Source of the DNA: Bacteroidia bacterium
Lineage (GTDB): Bacteria > Bacteroidota > Bacteroidia > Bacteroidales > Prolixibacteraceae
Direction: 5' to 3'
Assembly: GCA_025358025.1 (NCBI GenBank)
Contig: JANYKW010000099.1
Location: 62,001 to 126,000, forward strand
DNA length: 64,000 nt
In this document: positions 35,600 through 44,229 of the stretch, one piece after another
Position numbering within the stretch: the stretch's first letter is position 1
Layout of the letters: every line of letters begins with the position of its first letter
Program-made: the position numbers and the translations under genes
Notes under the pieces: model-generated
Seen by the model: only the letters and a program-made list of their open reading frames with translations
Database searches by the model: none
What the model was told of the DNA's origin: nothing

Positions 35600-36732
35600 T
35601 TTAATCCTCCTGAATATGAGTATTGATAATAATATTTATTGTTGTTGCTGTTCAAAATTTCTTGCTGATCAAAGGTGAAATTTCCAATGAATGAAAGATG
35701 TTTTCCTATATAATAGACAAGGGATAAACCTGTTCTGAAAACGGAAGGATCTATTGAATTATAGACGTACAGGGTGCTATATGTACTGTAATTCTTCAAA
35801 TTACCAAACGTAATATTTCCTTCTGCCCAAAGGTTTTTTGCGCATTTCAAGCCAACTGTCTGGGAATAGATGGTTCTGAATGAACTATTTTCGTATATAC
35901 CAACCAAGGAACCGGTAAAATACAGATTGGATCTTCCGGGTAAAAATGCAGTTGCCTGTAATCCTGTCTGCTGCGTTGTGGCCAGCGAGGTTTTTAATAC
36001 AGATGTATTTACCTCAAAATTGAATCTGTTCACTTGTGAAGAGAGTGCAAAGTACCCTATATTTCCCGGATAGGAAACATTGGCACTACTTGTAAATAAC
36101 CGGTGATAAGCTGCTCTGACATGCCAGTCTGGGGAAATACTCCATTTTAGCAATGCAAGATATTCAGGTTGCCTGGTGAGCCCACCACTGATGATTTGAT
36201 CGTAATAGGCATATGCCTGATACAGGGAGAGACGAAATCCAAGATCCGTACTTATCCCGAACCGGTAATAAATTTGGTTTGAACGATTGTTGACCTGGTT
36301 GATTTTTGTATTATATTCTATGTCAATCATTCCGAGCGGATTAAACGGTTTGATTCCTAATTTAGTTAACACTGCAACGGGGAGATTTTGGGCATACAGC
36401 CGGGTATTCTCCCCCCCGGTATTTACAGCAGCGTAATATAGATATTCCCTTGTAAACTCATCTGTCACATCAAATGCATAGGCCTTTTTAAGTTGAATAC
36501 CTGCTGCCGTATAATCGCCAGACATAAAATACGCATATCCTGCCCTTTGACGCATATATTTAGAATCAATATTTTGTCTAAACGCTTCTTTTGTCAGATC
36601 AATCAATTTTTCCCATTCTCCATTTAAATAGTATTGATAGCTGATGCTGTCAGTTTTATGGAAATTGAGTTTTTCCTGTGAGGAACCCAAAAGTGGTAAA
36701 AGCAAGATGAAGAGCACTAAAAATTTGTACAT
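35587..36732 (-). CDS. TPR plus outer-membrane beta-barrel protein
   Basis: 381 aa, Sec signal (1-18, LLGSSQ). Residues about 25-110 hold two TPR-like helical repeats (YQYYLNGEWEKLIDLTKEAF; AGYAYFMSGDYTAAGIQLKKAY). From about 140 on, alternating amphipathic strands with aromatic ends (IYYRFGISTDLGFRLSLYQAYAYY and so on, 140-381) and a C-terminal Trp-Arg-Leu are typical of a 12- to 14-strand outer-membrane barrel. It overlaps both neighbours (16 and 13 bp), so it is made together with the UT-M23 fusion and the last TPR protein. It may be the outer-membrane outlet or anchor of that system; function unknown. Confidence 0.7.
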   Translation of the reverse strand: MYKFLVLFILLLPLLGSSQEKLNFHKTDSISYQYYLNGEWEKLIDLTKEAFRQNIDSKYMRQRAGYAYFMSGDYTAAGIQLKKAYAFDVTDEFTREYLYYAAVNTGGENTRLYAQNLPVAVLTKLGIKPFNPLGMIDIEYNTKINQVNNRSNQIYYRFGISTDLGFRLSLYQAYAYYDQIISGGLTRQPEYLALLKWSISPDWHVRAAYHRLFTSSANVSYPGNIGYFALSSQVNRFNFEVNTSVLKTSLATTQQTGLQATAFLPGRSNLYFTGSLVGIYENSSFRTIYSQTVGLKCAKNLWAEGNITFGNLKNYSTYSTLYVYNSIDPSVFRTGLSLVYYIGKHLSFIGNFTFDQQEILNSNNNKYYYQYSYSGGLKWRL

Positions 36733-38927
36733 ACAGCTTCAATTTTGATTTTTTTATTGCTGAAGGTAAACTTATCAATTCTGTTATCATTTAGCGTAAT
36801 GGTTCCGGAACTTTCCAGCTTAACCTTTCCATATACAAAACTTTCAATTTTCGAAATAAGCGTAAGATATTGTGGCTGGTATGCATCATCACTTTCTGTT
36901 TGCCGGATGCTATAATTGAGCCTAATCCGGTTGCTGAATGGTGCAATAAAATCATGCAACCAGATTATTGCGTTTTTGTTACGAATCGTGTTCGGTGGCA
37001 ATACATCTGTGATCACAAGATTCTTGTGATATCCCAGCAAAACCTTGAATGCAGTGAGATAAAAATAGTAAAGCAAAGAATTCTTGTCTCCATAAAACGT
37101 TGTAAAATAGAACATGGTTCCATCGTTAGCATAATAAGCTAAACTCTTTGATTCGCTGCAATACAAATAGCTGTAATTGTAAGCATCTGTAAAAGCTTCC
37201 CATTTTACCTGGCGACCCACACCTTTTTCGTCTGAATAGTTAAATTTCAGAAAAGAATTAGGAGGAATATTGAAAGATTTTCTTAATAACGCATGCGATG
37301 ATACATCTGAGATTATTTCACCTTCTTCCGGAATGTTAAAAGCGTTTAAAACGAGGTTGTTGGATTCTGATTTGAGGTAATATGAGAATGGGTAATTCAA
37401 TGTTTTAGATCCGGGTTTGGGAGAAGCCTGGACCTGAAAGTGAATGTGCGGTTGCGGAGACCGTCCGGAGTTGCCACAATGGGCCAAAACATCTCCGCAT
37501 CTCACATGATCCCCTTTTGCTACCTTAAAGGTTCCCTTTCGTAAATGAGATATTTGGGTGTATAAACCTGAAATATGTCTGATTATGACGCTATTGCCCC
37601 AATTATTTATGGGATCAGTTTTTCCGATTTCATTATCTTCCAGCCGATCAATGATCTCTTCAATGATACCATCTGCAGGAGCCAGAACCGGTTTGTTGTA
37701 ACAATAGTAATCTTTGCAGTAAAGTCCGTCGGATGAATAGGTTTTCATCTCTTCATCAAGCAGCATGAAATCATAAGCATTGCTCCAGTCTCCCTTGTGG
37801 GTGATATTGCCATTGTGCCCCTGACTAACGATCCATTTTCCCCAGAAAGGCAGATGCAATGGGAAGTACATTTGTTGAAATAACCTGATTTTGTTATTTT
37901 GATAACTGTATAGATTGATTTCCGGAGTGTAATGCTGAATTGGTGTAAGAATTAGTCCTGAAGCGGTTTTTCGGTTCAGCAGGAAATAGATGAAGAATAT
38001 AACGACAATGGAAAATGGAAGTGAAAAGACGGGTAATTCCATCGCTCCAAAGAGCGAGGTCATGAACAGCAATACCAAAGAGGTTATTGGAACCAGTAAA
38101 AATGTCCAGAGATAGGATTTGACCGATGGAATGATAAAGAACCCACCGATTGCCAAAGCTGTCATGATGTAGTTGGCGCCTATGTTATAATAGGAAAAGC
38201 CTGTTGTCTCTGAACCCGTAAAAGATGCAAAAAAATAAGCAGACAGATATCCCAGGATGGATAGGGAAAAAGCGATCCTTGAGCTGATCAGCAATAAGAT
38301 AGAGATCAGAAATCCCGACAGGATGTTATTTTGAAAGAAGATGGAACTCAGGGACCTCAGATAGGTATCAGCCATTTTGTTGATATCAAAGCTATCGATG
38401 GATTGCAGAAACACGACCAGGTGATTGCCGCCCATGGCGTATGCATCATTGATCCAGTAGATATTCCGCTGCGTAAGACCGAGATGCTCAAATGTTGTCG
38501 AAGGGAGTACGATTAACCAAAAACCGATTACAAAAGGTATGCTCAGATGGGGTAAACCATATCTGCCAAGCCACCCGCCAAGGGTTACAGATAAAATCAG
38601 CGTGAACAAAACAGCCAGAAGCAGAAGACTAAAATAGACGATGCCAGGGTCAAAAAAGGTACCCATTCCGAGTCCAATCAGCAAAGCATTGAAACTATAC
38701 AGACCCTTTCTGAGCTGTTCCTTATCAAAACCCATGGAATTTGCAATCACCACAGCGATTAAAATAGCTATCAATCCACTTAAACCGGCAAAAAAATTAA
38801 AGAAAGTAAGTACAAGCATTCCCATTGCAAACAGCCTATTATTTAAAAAGAATACAATGGAATAGCTGTTTAGTGTGGAAGCTAGAATGTTCTCCTTAAA
38901 TGAAATCCAGTGTTTGTTGATATGCAT
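36717..38927 (-). CDS. Urea-transporter-like membrane domain fused to an M23 metallopeptidase
   Basis: 736 aa. Residues about 20-320 are hydrophobic and carry the two-fold urea transporter pattern: FFAGLSGLIAILIA, KGLYSFNALLIGLGMG (74-89), GLPHLSIPFVIGFWL (124-138), then a second half with NILSGFLISILLLISSR and ANYIMTALAIGGFF. Residues about 365-505 are a LytM/M23 domain with His377 and Asp386 and the HxH motif (His494, His496) for zinc. The last ~230 residues are a beta-rich domain I do not recognise. A urea channel joined to a peptidoglycan-hydrolase fold is unusual. It lies 16 bp after the decarboxylase gene and overlaps the barrel gene by 16 bp. Confidence 0.8.
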   Translation of the reverse strand: MHINKHWISFKENILASTLNSYSIVFFLNNRLFAMGMLVLTFFNFFAGLSGLIAILIAVVIANSMGFDKEQLRKGLYSFNALLIGLGMGTFFDPGIVYFSLLLLAVLFTLILSVTLGGWLGRYGLPHLSIPFVIGFWLIVLPSTTFEHLGLTQRNIYWINDAYAMGGNHLVVFLQSIDSFDINKMADTYLRSLSSIFFQNNILSGFLISILLLISSRIAFSLSILGYLSAYFFASFTGSETTGFSYYNIGANYIMTALAIGGFFIIPSVKSYLWTFLLVPITSLVLLFMTSLFGAMELPVFSLPFSIVVIFFIYFLLNRKTASGLILTPIQHYTPEINLYSYQNNKIRLFQQMYFPLHLPFWGKWIVSQGHNGNITHKGDWSNAYDFMLLDEEMKTYSSDGLYCKDYYCYNKPVLAPADGIIEEIIDRLEDNEIGKTDPINNWGNSVIIRHISGLYTQISHLRKGTFKVAKGDHVRCGDVLAHCGNSGRSPQPHIHFQVQASPKPGSKTLNYPFSYYLKSESNNLVLNAFNIPEEGEIISDVSSHALLRKSFNIPPNSFLKFNYSDEKGVGRQVKWEAFTDAYNYSYLYCSESKSLAYYANDGTMFYFTTFYGDKNSLLYYFYLTAFKVLLGYHKNLVITDVLPPNTIRNKNAIIWLHDFIAPFSNRIRLNYSIRQTESDDAYQPQYLTLISKIESFVYGKVKLESSGTITLNDNRIDKFTFSNKKIKIEAVCTNF

Positions 38928-38943
38928 TGGAGGGTGTTTGTAA

Positions 38944-40446
38944 TTATGGATTTTTTAAGAGGTGCTGAGGTATTTTTTCAACTTGCTCAAGGTATTTCAG
39001 TGTTTCGGCCTGACGGATGAGGTGAGGATGACTCTCCTGGTCCAAAAGAACAATGTTTGGACGCAGGGTGATAAACTGCATCCATTGCGTCATATTATAT
39101 GCCCCCACTTTATGAACCACCAGATGATCCCCTTTTTTCATCAGGGGAAGAGATATATTTTCCCTGATAATGTCTATATTCATGCAAAGCGGTCCATATA
39201 ATACCGTCTCTTCAGTGTATTGACCACCTTCCTGGGCAGGTGTAACCTTGTGATCGTACCAGAAAGCAGTGAAAAGGGTGTTGACGCCGATATCGAGTAC
39301 CATAGCACTACGACCATCGGATAAACGTTTGTTGGCCAGTACTGTACCGAGTAAAAATCCGGCATCATCTATTAATGCCCGGCCTGTTTCCAATATAAGC
39401 AAAGGCAACTCTTCCTTACTGAACCCAAATCGGAGTATGACTTCGGTTATGGCATCCGCAAACTGGTCGATCGTTGGAAGGGTATCTGTTCCAGGCAAAT
39501 AAGAACCTTTCAGGGTATTGGTTGATGGAAAACCTCCTCCCAGATCCAGGTATTGAATGGTTATTCCATGCTTTTCCCTGATGTCCCATGCAAGTTCACA
39601 AAGTTTTGAGGCAGCAATCGCATATGCGGTTGTTTCCAACATGAAAGTTCCGATGTGGCAGTGTAATCCAACCAGATTTAGATTGTCGCTTTTTATAATT
39701 CGGGTAATTGCATTCCATGCCTGACCATTTTCATAATTGAAGCCAAAACGATCCCATTTAGGATAGATTCCGGTATCCATGTTGACACGGATCGCCACCC
39801 TCGGTTTCAGATCATAATCTTCACTCAGTTTTATCAATGCATGAAGCTCATCAAAGTGATCAATGTGGATGAGTGAGTTGTTACGCGCCGCAGTGATTAA
39901 TTGTTCGTCGGTTTTGTCGGGGCCATTGAAGATGATTCTGTTGCCCGGGACACCATTACCAATTGCTTTTTCATACTCGAATCCGGAGACTACCTCTGCC
40001 CATGAACCCTCCTGGTGAAATATTTTGCAGATGGCATTCAGATAATTTGTTTTGTATGACCATGCAAACTGAATTTTTGGGTACCTGGTTCTGAAAACCC
40101 TTGTGGCATTTTGATAGTTTCGTCTGATCTGTTTTTCAGAAACTACAAAAAGAGGAGAGCCGTATTGCTTTATCAGCTCTTTCACGCCAACTCCTTCTAA
40201 ATTTGATACCACTTCATTCTTGGTCTGTGTACCAAATTTGTTGATAAAGCCGGTATTCAGCTTTTTTATAATCGGTCGCTCATATCTTAATTTTTCCATC
40301 TGTAATTTTTTCGCTTTGTATATTGATGCCAACAATTTTGCAAATGTGTAGGCTGAATTTTCTACGACAACCTCAAGTGCTACCCAAACTTTATCCTCTA
40401 TCCTATAACTCTCCTGTTCCGGAAATCTTTTGAAATTCCCCCACAT
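38944..40446 (-). CDS. Fold-III PLP-dependent amino acid decarboxylase (LysA/ornithine decarboxylase-like)
   Basis: 500 aa if begun at 40446, overlapping the ATP-grasp gene by 44 bp; an internal ATG at 40299 (MEKLRYERPI) is a reasonable alternative start. It has the alanine-racemase-type barrel of group IV decarboxylases: PLP Lys132 in FAWSYKTN, VSGFEYEKAI, LHCHIGT, YLDLGGGFP, ETGRALIDDAG, and GPLCMNIDII with the cysteine used in the dimer active site. Members decarboxylate diaminopimelate, ornithine, arginine or, in butirosin synthesis (BtrK), a carrier-bound amino acid. Pairing with an ATP-grasp ligase and a PqqD-like protein argues for a specialised substrate rather than lysine synthesis, but this is inference. 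Confidence 0.82.
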   Translation of the reverse strand: MWGNFKRFPEQESYRIEDKVWVALEVVVENSAYTFAKLLASIYKAKKLQMEKLRYERPIIKKLNTGFINKFGTQTKNEVVSNLEGVGVKELIKQYGSPLFVVSEKQIRRNYQNATRVFRTRYPKIQFAWSYKTNYLNAICKIFHQEGSWAEVVSGFEYEKAIGNGVPGNRIIFNGPDKTDEQLITAARNNSLIHIDHFDELHALIKLSEDYDLKPRVAIRVNMDTGIYPKWDRFGFNYENGQAWNAITRIIKSDNLNLVGLHCHIGTFMLETTAYAIAASKLCELAWDIREKHGITIQYLDLGGGFPSTNTLKGSYLPGTDTLPTIDQFADAITEVILRFGFSKEELPLLILETGRALIDDAGFLLGTVLANKRLSDGRSAMVLDIGVNTLFTAFWYDHKVTPAQEGGQYTEETVLYGPLCMNIDIIRENISLPLMKKGDHLVVHKVGAYNMTQWMQFITLRPNIVLLDQESHPHLIRQAETLKYLEQVEKIPQHLLKNP

Positions 40447-41479
40447 CGGTAATCAGATCCCAGGCGTAACGGATGAACATCTTGCCAACCTCATAGCTCA
40501 AAAATGGTTCTACTTTTTCACCGAGTGCCATCCTGACAAGTGCTGCAGGTTGATTTTGCCCAGCCGCTGCTGTCAGGTAAATCCATGCAGGGAAGCGGGG
40601 ATTTACCTCCATGATGTAATATTTATCGTCATTTGTCTGCATGATCTCCAGTTCGCAACCACCTCTCCATTTTGTGGCCTTTATAAATTGCTGAGCCAGA
40701 TTTATGTAGGCAGGATCTTCGATTGTTATGCCTGCCCACGCTTTCCCTTTATCTGTAATGTATAACTTCCGCATGGGTATAACACTGATAGTATTCCCTT
40801 TCCCATCGCCGAGTATGGCTATATTTATTTCAGTACCGTTGATAAACTGTTGTGCAATAATTGGTAATCCCCATTTAGCCTGCAACTTATAAAATGCTTT
40901 TTGTGCTTCATCTTTTGTATTTACAATCGTTGCATCATAATATTTTCCTTTGATGACAAGCGGATATTCCAACGCTTCGGCAGCTTTTCCCAATTCTGAC
41001 AAGTGATATATAAGCCGGTCTTCAGGGATCATCATATGGTGTTTCTTGCCAAATTTGTAAAGCATGGTCTTATGTCGTGCTTCAAAGTGTTCCAAATCTG
41101 GTAAAAAAGTATGAATACCTAGTTCTTCCAGCTCACCCCTGATTTTGATGAAACTGAATAATTCTGCATCGAAGTTTGGGATAATAAGATCAATTTTTTC
41201 TATCTGGTTTATATTCCTCAGCCGCAGAAGCAGACTTTCGGCGCCGGAGGATGGGAAGGGAAGCTGATATGTTTTGTCTACAAGATGATGCATGTATATA
41301 CCTGGCTCGAGTGCTTCATAGCTAAGACCAATAATTCGAATATCAAATTCAAAATCAGCATACTCCCTGATGGAGCGGATGACTGCGACCCCTGGTCCGG
41401 GACTGTCAATTGCATTCAGCCCGGTAACAGCAATCACCAGTTTTCTTTTATTATCAATTTGCCTGGTCTTGGAATGCAT
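40403..41479 (-). CDS. ATP-grasp ligase
   Basis: 358 aa, cytosolic. The N-terminal Rossmann-like part (LVIAVTGLNAIDSPGPGVAVIRSI) is followed by an ATP-grasp fold: the lysine strands YPLVIKGKYYDAT, the IAQQFINGTEINIAILGD segment and the Mg-binding ELEIM...YYIMEVNPRFPAW (Glu and Asn ligands). These enzymes activate a carboxylate as acyl phosphate and join it to an amine or other nucleophile. The closest general resemblance is to carbamoyl-phosphate-synthase-like ATP-grasp proteins. It overlaps the decarboxylase gene and follows the PqqD-like gene by 44 bp. Substrates are unknown. Confidence 0.85.
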   Translation of the reverse strand: MHSKTRQIDNKRKLVIAVTGLNAIDSPGPGVAVIRSIREYADFEFDIRIIGLSYEALEPGIYMHHLVDKTYQLPFPSSGAESLLLRLRNINQIEKIDLIIPNFDAELFSFIKIRGELEELGIHTFLPDLEHFEARHKTMLYKFGKKHHMMIPEDRLIYHLSELGKAAEALEYPLVIKGKYYDATIVNTKDEAQKAFYKLQAKWGLPIIAQQFINGTEINIAILGDGKGNTISVIPMRKLYITDKGKAWAGITIEDPAYINLAQQFIKATKWRGGCELEIMQTNDDKYYIMEVNPRFPAWIYLTAAAGQNQPAALVRMALGEKVEPFLSYEVGKMFIRYAWDLITDVGEFQKISGTGEL

Positions 41480-41523
41480 CTGTGTTGGTTTCTGAATATT
41501 AGGTGATTACACGACTGAGAATT

Positions 41524-41766
41524 TTACTCCTCCAAAAGGTTGTGATCTCTTAATTGAGAGAAAAAATCTTCCAGATCTTTTTCCAGTTGATTTTTATCAA
41601 CATCATATTTATCACAAATCAGCGATATAATCTCCTTGCGGGATTTGTCTTCTTTGAAATAGGAGAAAATCTCAGATCCGATCGTATTGGATGAAAAGGA
41701 ATCGCCTGATGCGGGATTGAAGATAAATCCGGTATCACTGGTGGCTATATTTTTTTTAAATCGCAT
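41524..41766 (-). CDS. PqqD-like peptide-binding (RRE-type) small protein
   Basis: 80 aa. It follows the PqqD pattern: three beta strands (MRFKKNIA, GFIFNPASGDSFSSNTIG) and three helices (SEIFSYFKEDKSRKEIISLI; VDKNQLEKDLEDFFSQLRDHNLL). In ribosomally made peptide pathways such domains bind the leader peptide and deliver it to modifying enzymes. It overlaps the upstream LytTR regulator by 22 bp and precedes the ATP-grasp gene by 44 bp, with no room for a precursor peptide gene there. It may instead bind a peptide encoded elsewhere or act as a scaffold for the ligase and decarboxylase. Confidence 0.8.
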   Translation of the reverse strand: MRFKKNIATSDTGFIFNPASGDSFSSNTIGSEIFSYFKEDKSRKEIISLICDKYDVDKNQLEKDLEDFFSQLRDHNLLEE

Positions 41767-42533
41767 TTTATGGTTTTTTCAATATGTTTTTGAAATTTTT
41801 TTAAACCGGATATGTCAAATAAAAACGTTTTATCTAAAAATTTCTGAAAATTTTCCTTATACTGTTCCCCAACCGGAATATAAATTTTTTCGTCAAAAAT
41901 GATTCTGTTCCTTTCAATCACTTTAACATGATTCAGATTTACAATAAAGGAGCGGTGCACCCGCATAAACTGGCTTTCAGGAAGCATAGTCTCTATATTT
42001 TTCATCCGCATCAAAGTTGTTAGTGGCTTATCTTTTATTTGGTGGATGATGATATATTCGTTGGAACCTTCAATGTATTTTATATCAGACAAAAAGACGC
42101 GGATCAACCTGTGTTCTGCTTTCACGAAGATGTAATCCATTTGAGGTTCAGGTGTTTCCGTATTTTTATGGTGCACATCAAACCATGCTTTGGCTTTGTT
42201 TGCTGATTTCAGAAACGAAGCATAGCTAATCGGTTTCAGTAGATAATCCAGGGCATCTACTTGAAAACCTTCGATGGCATATTCACTATACGCTGTTGTA
42301 AAAATTACAGGAATTTTCTTTTCGAGCGACTTAACAAAATCCAATCCATTGAGATCAGGCATATTGATGTCAACAAAAAGAAGATCAACTTGATTCTCCC
42401 TGATAAATTGCAATGCATCAAAGGCATTGGAGCAGAGTGCCACGGTTTCCAGAAAGGGTGTTCTTTCGATATAGACACCAATCTGTTTCAACGCCAGTGG
42501 TTCGTCATCTATGGCAATGCATCTGATCTTCAT
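41745..42533 (-). CDS. LytTR-family response regulator
   Basis: 262 aa. Receiver domain with acidic pocket (IDDEPLA), phospho-acceptor Asp55 in VDINMPD, TTAYSEYA and the LLKP lysine; then a C-terminal LytTR DNA-binding domain (about 130-240) with YIEGSNEYIIIH, FMRVHRSFIVNL and IPVGEQYKENF. It is 111 bp downstream of the histidine kinase gene and overlaps the PqqD-like gene, so the pair probably controls the whole operon. LytTR proteins usually bind paired direct repeats upstream of the target promoter; none was clear. Confidence 0.92.
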   Translation of the reverse strand: MKIRCIAIDDEPLALKQIGVYIERTPFLETVALCSNAFDALQFIRENQVDLLFVDINMPDLNGLDFVKSLEKKIPVIFTTAYSEYAIEGFQVDALDYLLKPISYASFLKSANKAKAWFDVHHKNTETPEPQMDYIFVKAEHRLIRVFLSDIKYIEGSNEYIIIHQIKDKPLTTLMRMKNIETMLPESQFMRVHRSFIVNLNHVKVIERNRIIFDEKIYIPVGEQYKENFQKFLDKTFLFDISGLKKFQKHIEKTIKCDLKKI

Positions 42534-42644
42534 TGTTTTATGATTTATTTTAATTCGTTATCATGGAAGCATTTACTTGTTACTCCAGGTCAACCACCCA
42601 AGCTATAAATTCTGATTTTAGTTGTATTTATGCTCCGTATGGTT

Positions 42645-43763
42645 TCATTCAATTGGTACACTTAAATAGACATGGTATTCCTTCTCTGTCTCTGTGATCT
42701 GGTATTGATAATTTTTTCCAAACAGCAGATCAAGGCTTTTCCGGATATTGGTTAATCCAATACCGGAGTAGTGGTTTCCATTATCGGGAATTTTGTAATG
42801 TTTGCTATTCTTGATGATGCAGTTCAGATAATGATCAGATATTTCTATTTTGAACAATACAAATGATTCCTTCTTGTAGCTTACACCGTGCTTAAATGCA
42901 TTTTCAAGCAATGAAATGAAAAGCATAGGCGGTATCTGTAAATCTGGTATCACTTCGGGTAACTCCAGGGTTACCGATATATTCTTTAAAAAGCGAAGTC
43001 TCATAAGCGAAATGTAGCTCTCGATGAATCCTATTTCTTTTTTAAGACTCGTATATCCCAGTGATGTATCATAAAGCAGATACCTCATCATTGTTGAAAG
43101 GCGAATTACAGCATCTTTGGCGTCTTCGGTATTTAAATCTATCAGGGAATGTATATTATTCAAGGTGTTCATGAAGAAATGCGGACTTACCTGGTGCCGT
43201 AAGAGAGCCATTTCCGTTTTGAGTTGTTCTTTTTCCAAATCCTTTCTCCTGTCATCAGCAATCAGCCATTGCCCAATAACTTTAAACGTTGTACTGCTGC
43301 CAACAACCAGAAATGAAATGACCATATTGGCAATAATAATTAGCGAAATTGAATTGTAATCAGTACTTCTTACGGGCTTAAAACCAATGGGAGCAGGCAT
43401 TCCGGAACTCAATTCCATTGGTATGCCAGATCCCAGATTCATTGGAGGCATTTTAATCGGAGAAGGAAAGAGAATGGAATTAAGGAAAAAGCCGGCAACT
43501 GACATAATCACCATCATGGAGAGGGCCGAAATGATATAAGCCTTGTATTTTTGGGCTATGAGATATATTGGGATAAGAAAGCCAATGTTTATAAGGAATA
43601 CCAGAAAAAAAACAAAAATACGTAACCATTCAGATAATAATTTTTGCCAGTCGAGCGAACTGTAACCCCATTGACTAAAAAAAGGAAAGGAGAAAATTCC
43701 GATCCAGATCATTCCGAAAAGCAATAACTCAATGATCTCTATTTTGATTGATTTGTTTAGCAT
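42645..43763 (-). CDS. LytS-like membrane sensor histidine kinase
   Basis: 372 aa. Four hydrophobic helices (about 11-30, 48-70, 77-98, 138-160) surround a 40-residue extracytoplasmic loop rich in Pro and Met (MPPMNLGSGIPMELSSGMPAP lies here, positions about 105-125). The His_kinase domain has phospho-acceptor His195 in QVSPHFFMNTLNNIHS, followed by an ATPase domain with LLENAFKHG and GIGLTNIRKSL. The Met-rich loop could bind a metal or ligand. It is the first gene of the operon and partners the LytTR regulator. TAACTTTG (43791-43798, minus strand) is a possible -7 box without a matching -33 element. Confidence 0.9.
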   Translation of the reverse strand: MLNKSIKIEIIELLLFGMIWIGIFSFPFFSQWGYSSLDWQKLLSEWLRIFVFFLVFLINIGFLIPIYLIAQKYKAYIISALSMMVIMSVAGFFLNSILFPSPIKMPPMNLGSGIPMELSSGMPAPIGFKPVRSTDYNSISLIIIANMVISFLVVGSSTTFKVIGQWLIADDRRKDLEKEQLKTEMALLRHQVSPHFFMNTLNNIHSLIDLNTEDAKDAVIRLSTMMRYLLYDTSLGYTSLKKEIGFIESYISLMRLRFLKNISVTLELPEVIPDLQIPPMLFISLLENAFKHGVSYKKESFVLFKIEISDHYLNCIIKNSKHYKIPDNGNHYSGIGLTNIRKSLDLLFGKNYQYQITETEKEYHVYLSVPIE

Positions 43764-43925
43764 AGATCCGAATACTCATTGATTTGTCAACAAAGTTATA
43801 TTTCCAAAAGAAGCAACAGCCGAAAATCAGCGAAATGCCCAATTATTTCAATAAAATGCCCGTTCTTATCTGTGATTGGTTGAAGAAATCCCAAATATAT
43901 CAGGAATATATGTTCCGGGATTGTT

Positions 43926-44098
43926 GTAATGACCTCCTATTGGAAGCGTGCAGAAGATGCCTGGTATGTACCTCAGGATGTTTACGGACTGATCAGATTG
44001 ATGGGAGGAGATGACCAATTTGGCAAAAAGTTGGATTCACTCTATAACGGGCCAGAAAAGCCCTATATAAAGATGCGTACGGGAAAGAGGTTGTAGCA
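43926..44098 (+). pseudogene. GH92 alpha-mannosidase fragment
   Basis: In the frame of W43941 the plus strand reads WKRAEDAWYVPQDVYGLI then RLMGGDDQFGKKLDSLYN. This is the GH92 signature in which 'WYVPQDV.GLI.LMGG...F..KLD.L' follows the tryptophan-rich segment; part of that segment seems already missing. The frame ends at a TAG in 44096-44098 and has no start or upstream continuation. It is a relic of a much larger gene. Confidence 0.6.
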
Positions 44099-44203
44099 CC
44101 CATTTATGAAGAAGCCAACAATTTCCATGGAAACTGTTGTTACAAAGGAATGGCTCACGTCAAGGAGAATGGGCAGTTGAAGATGATTAAATTACCTGAA
44201 TAA
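44054..44203 (+). pseudogene. WG-repeat protein C-terminal fragment
   Basis: In a different frame from the GH92 relic and partly overlapping it, 49 codons read RKALYKDAYGKEVVAPIYEE then ANNFHGNCCYKGMAHVKENG and end QLKMIKLPE-stop. The pattern 'yGkev..P.Yee...f..G.a.Vk.nG' is that of WG (KWG) repeats. There is no start codon in context and a stop lies just upstream, so it is a remnant joined to the GH92 fragment by a deletion. The rest of the 43764-44229 gap holds only AT-rich sequence and the kinase promoter region. Confidence 0.5.
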
Positions 44204-44229
44204 TTTATAATATTTATCAGTACAGGACT

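Noticed and set aside
36717-38927. UT-M23 fusion as an assembly chimera
   Set aside because: The frame is continuous over 736 codons with a natural linker and overlaps both neighbours in operon fashion.
43784-44014. 76-codon plus-strand frame beside the kinase gene
   Set aside because: It is in a different frame from the GH92 remnant and shows no domain.
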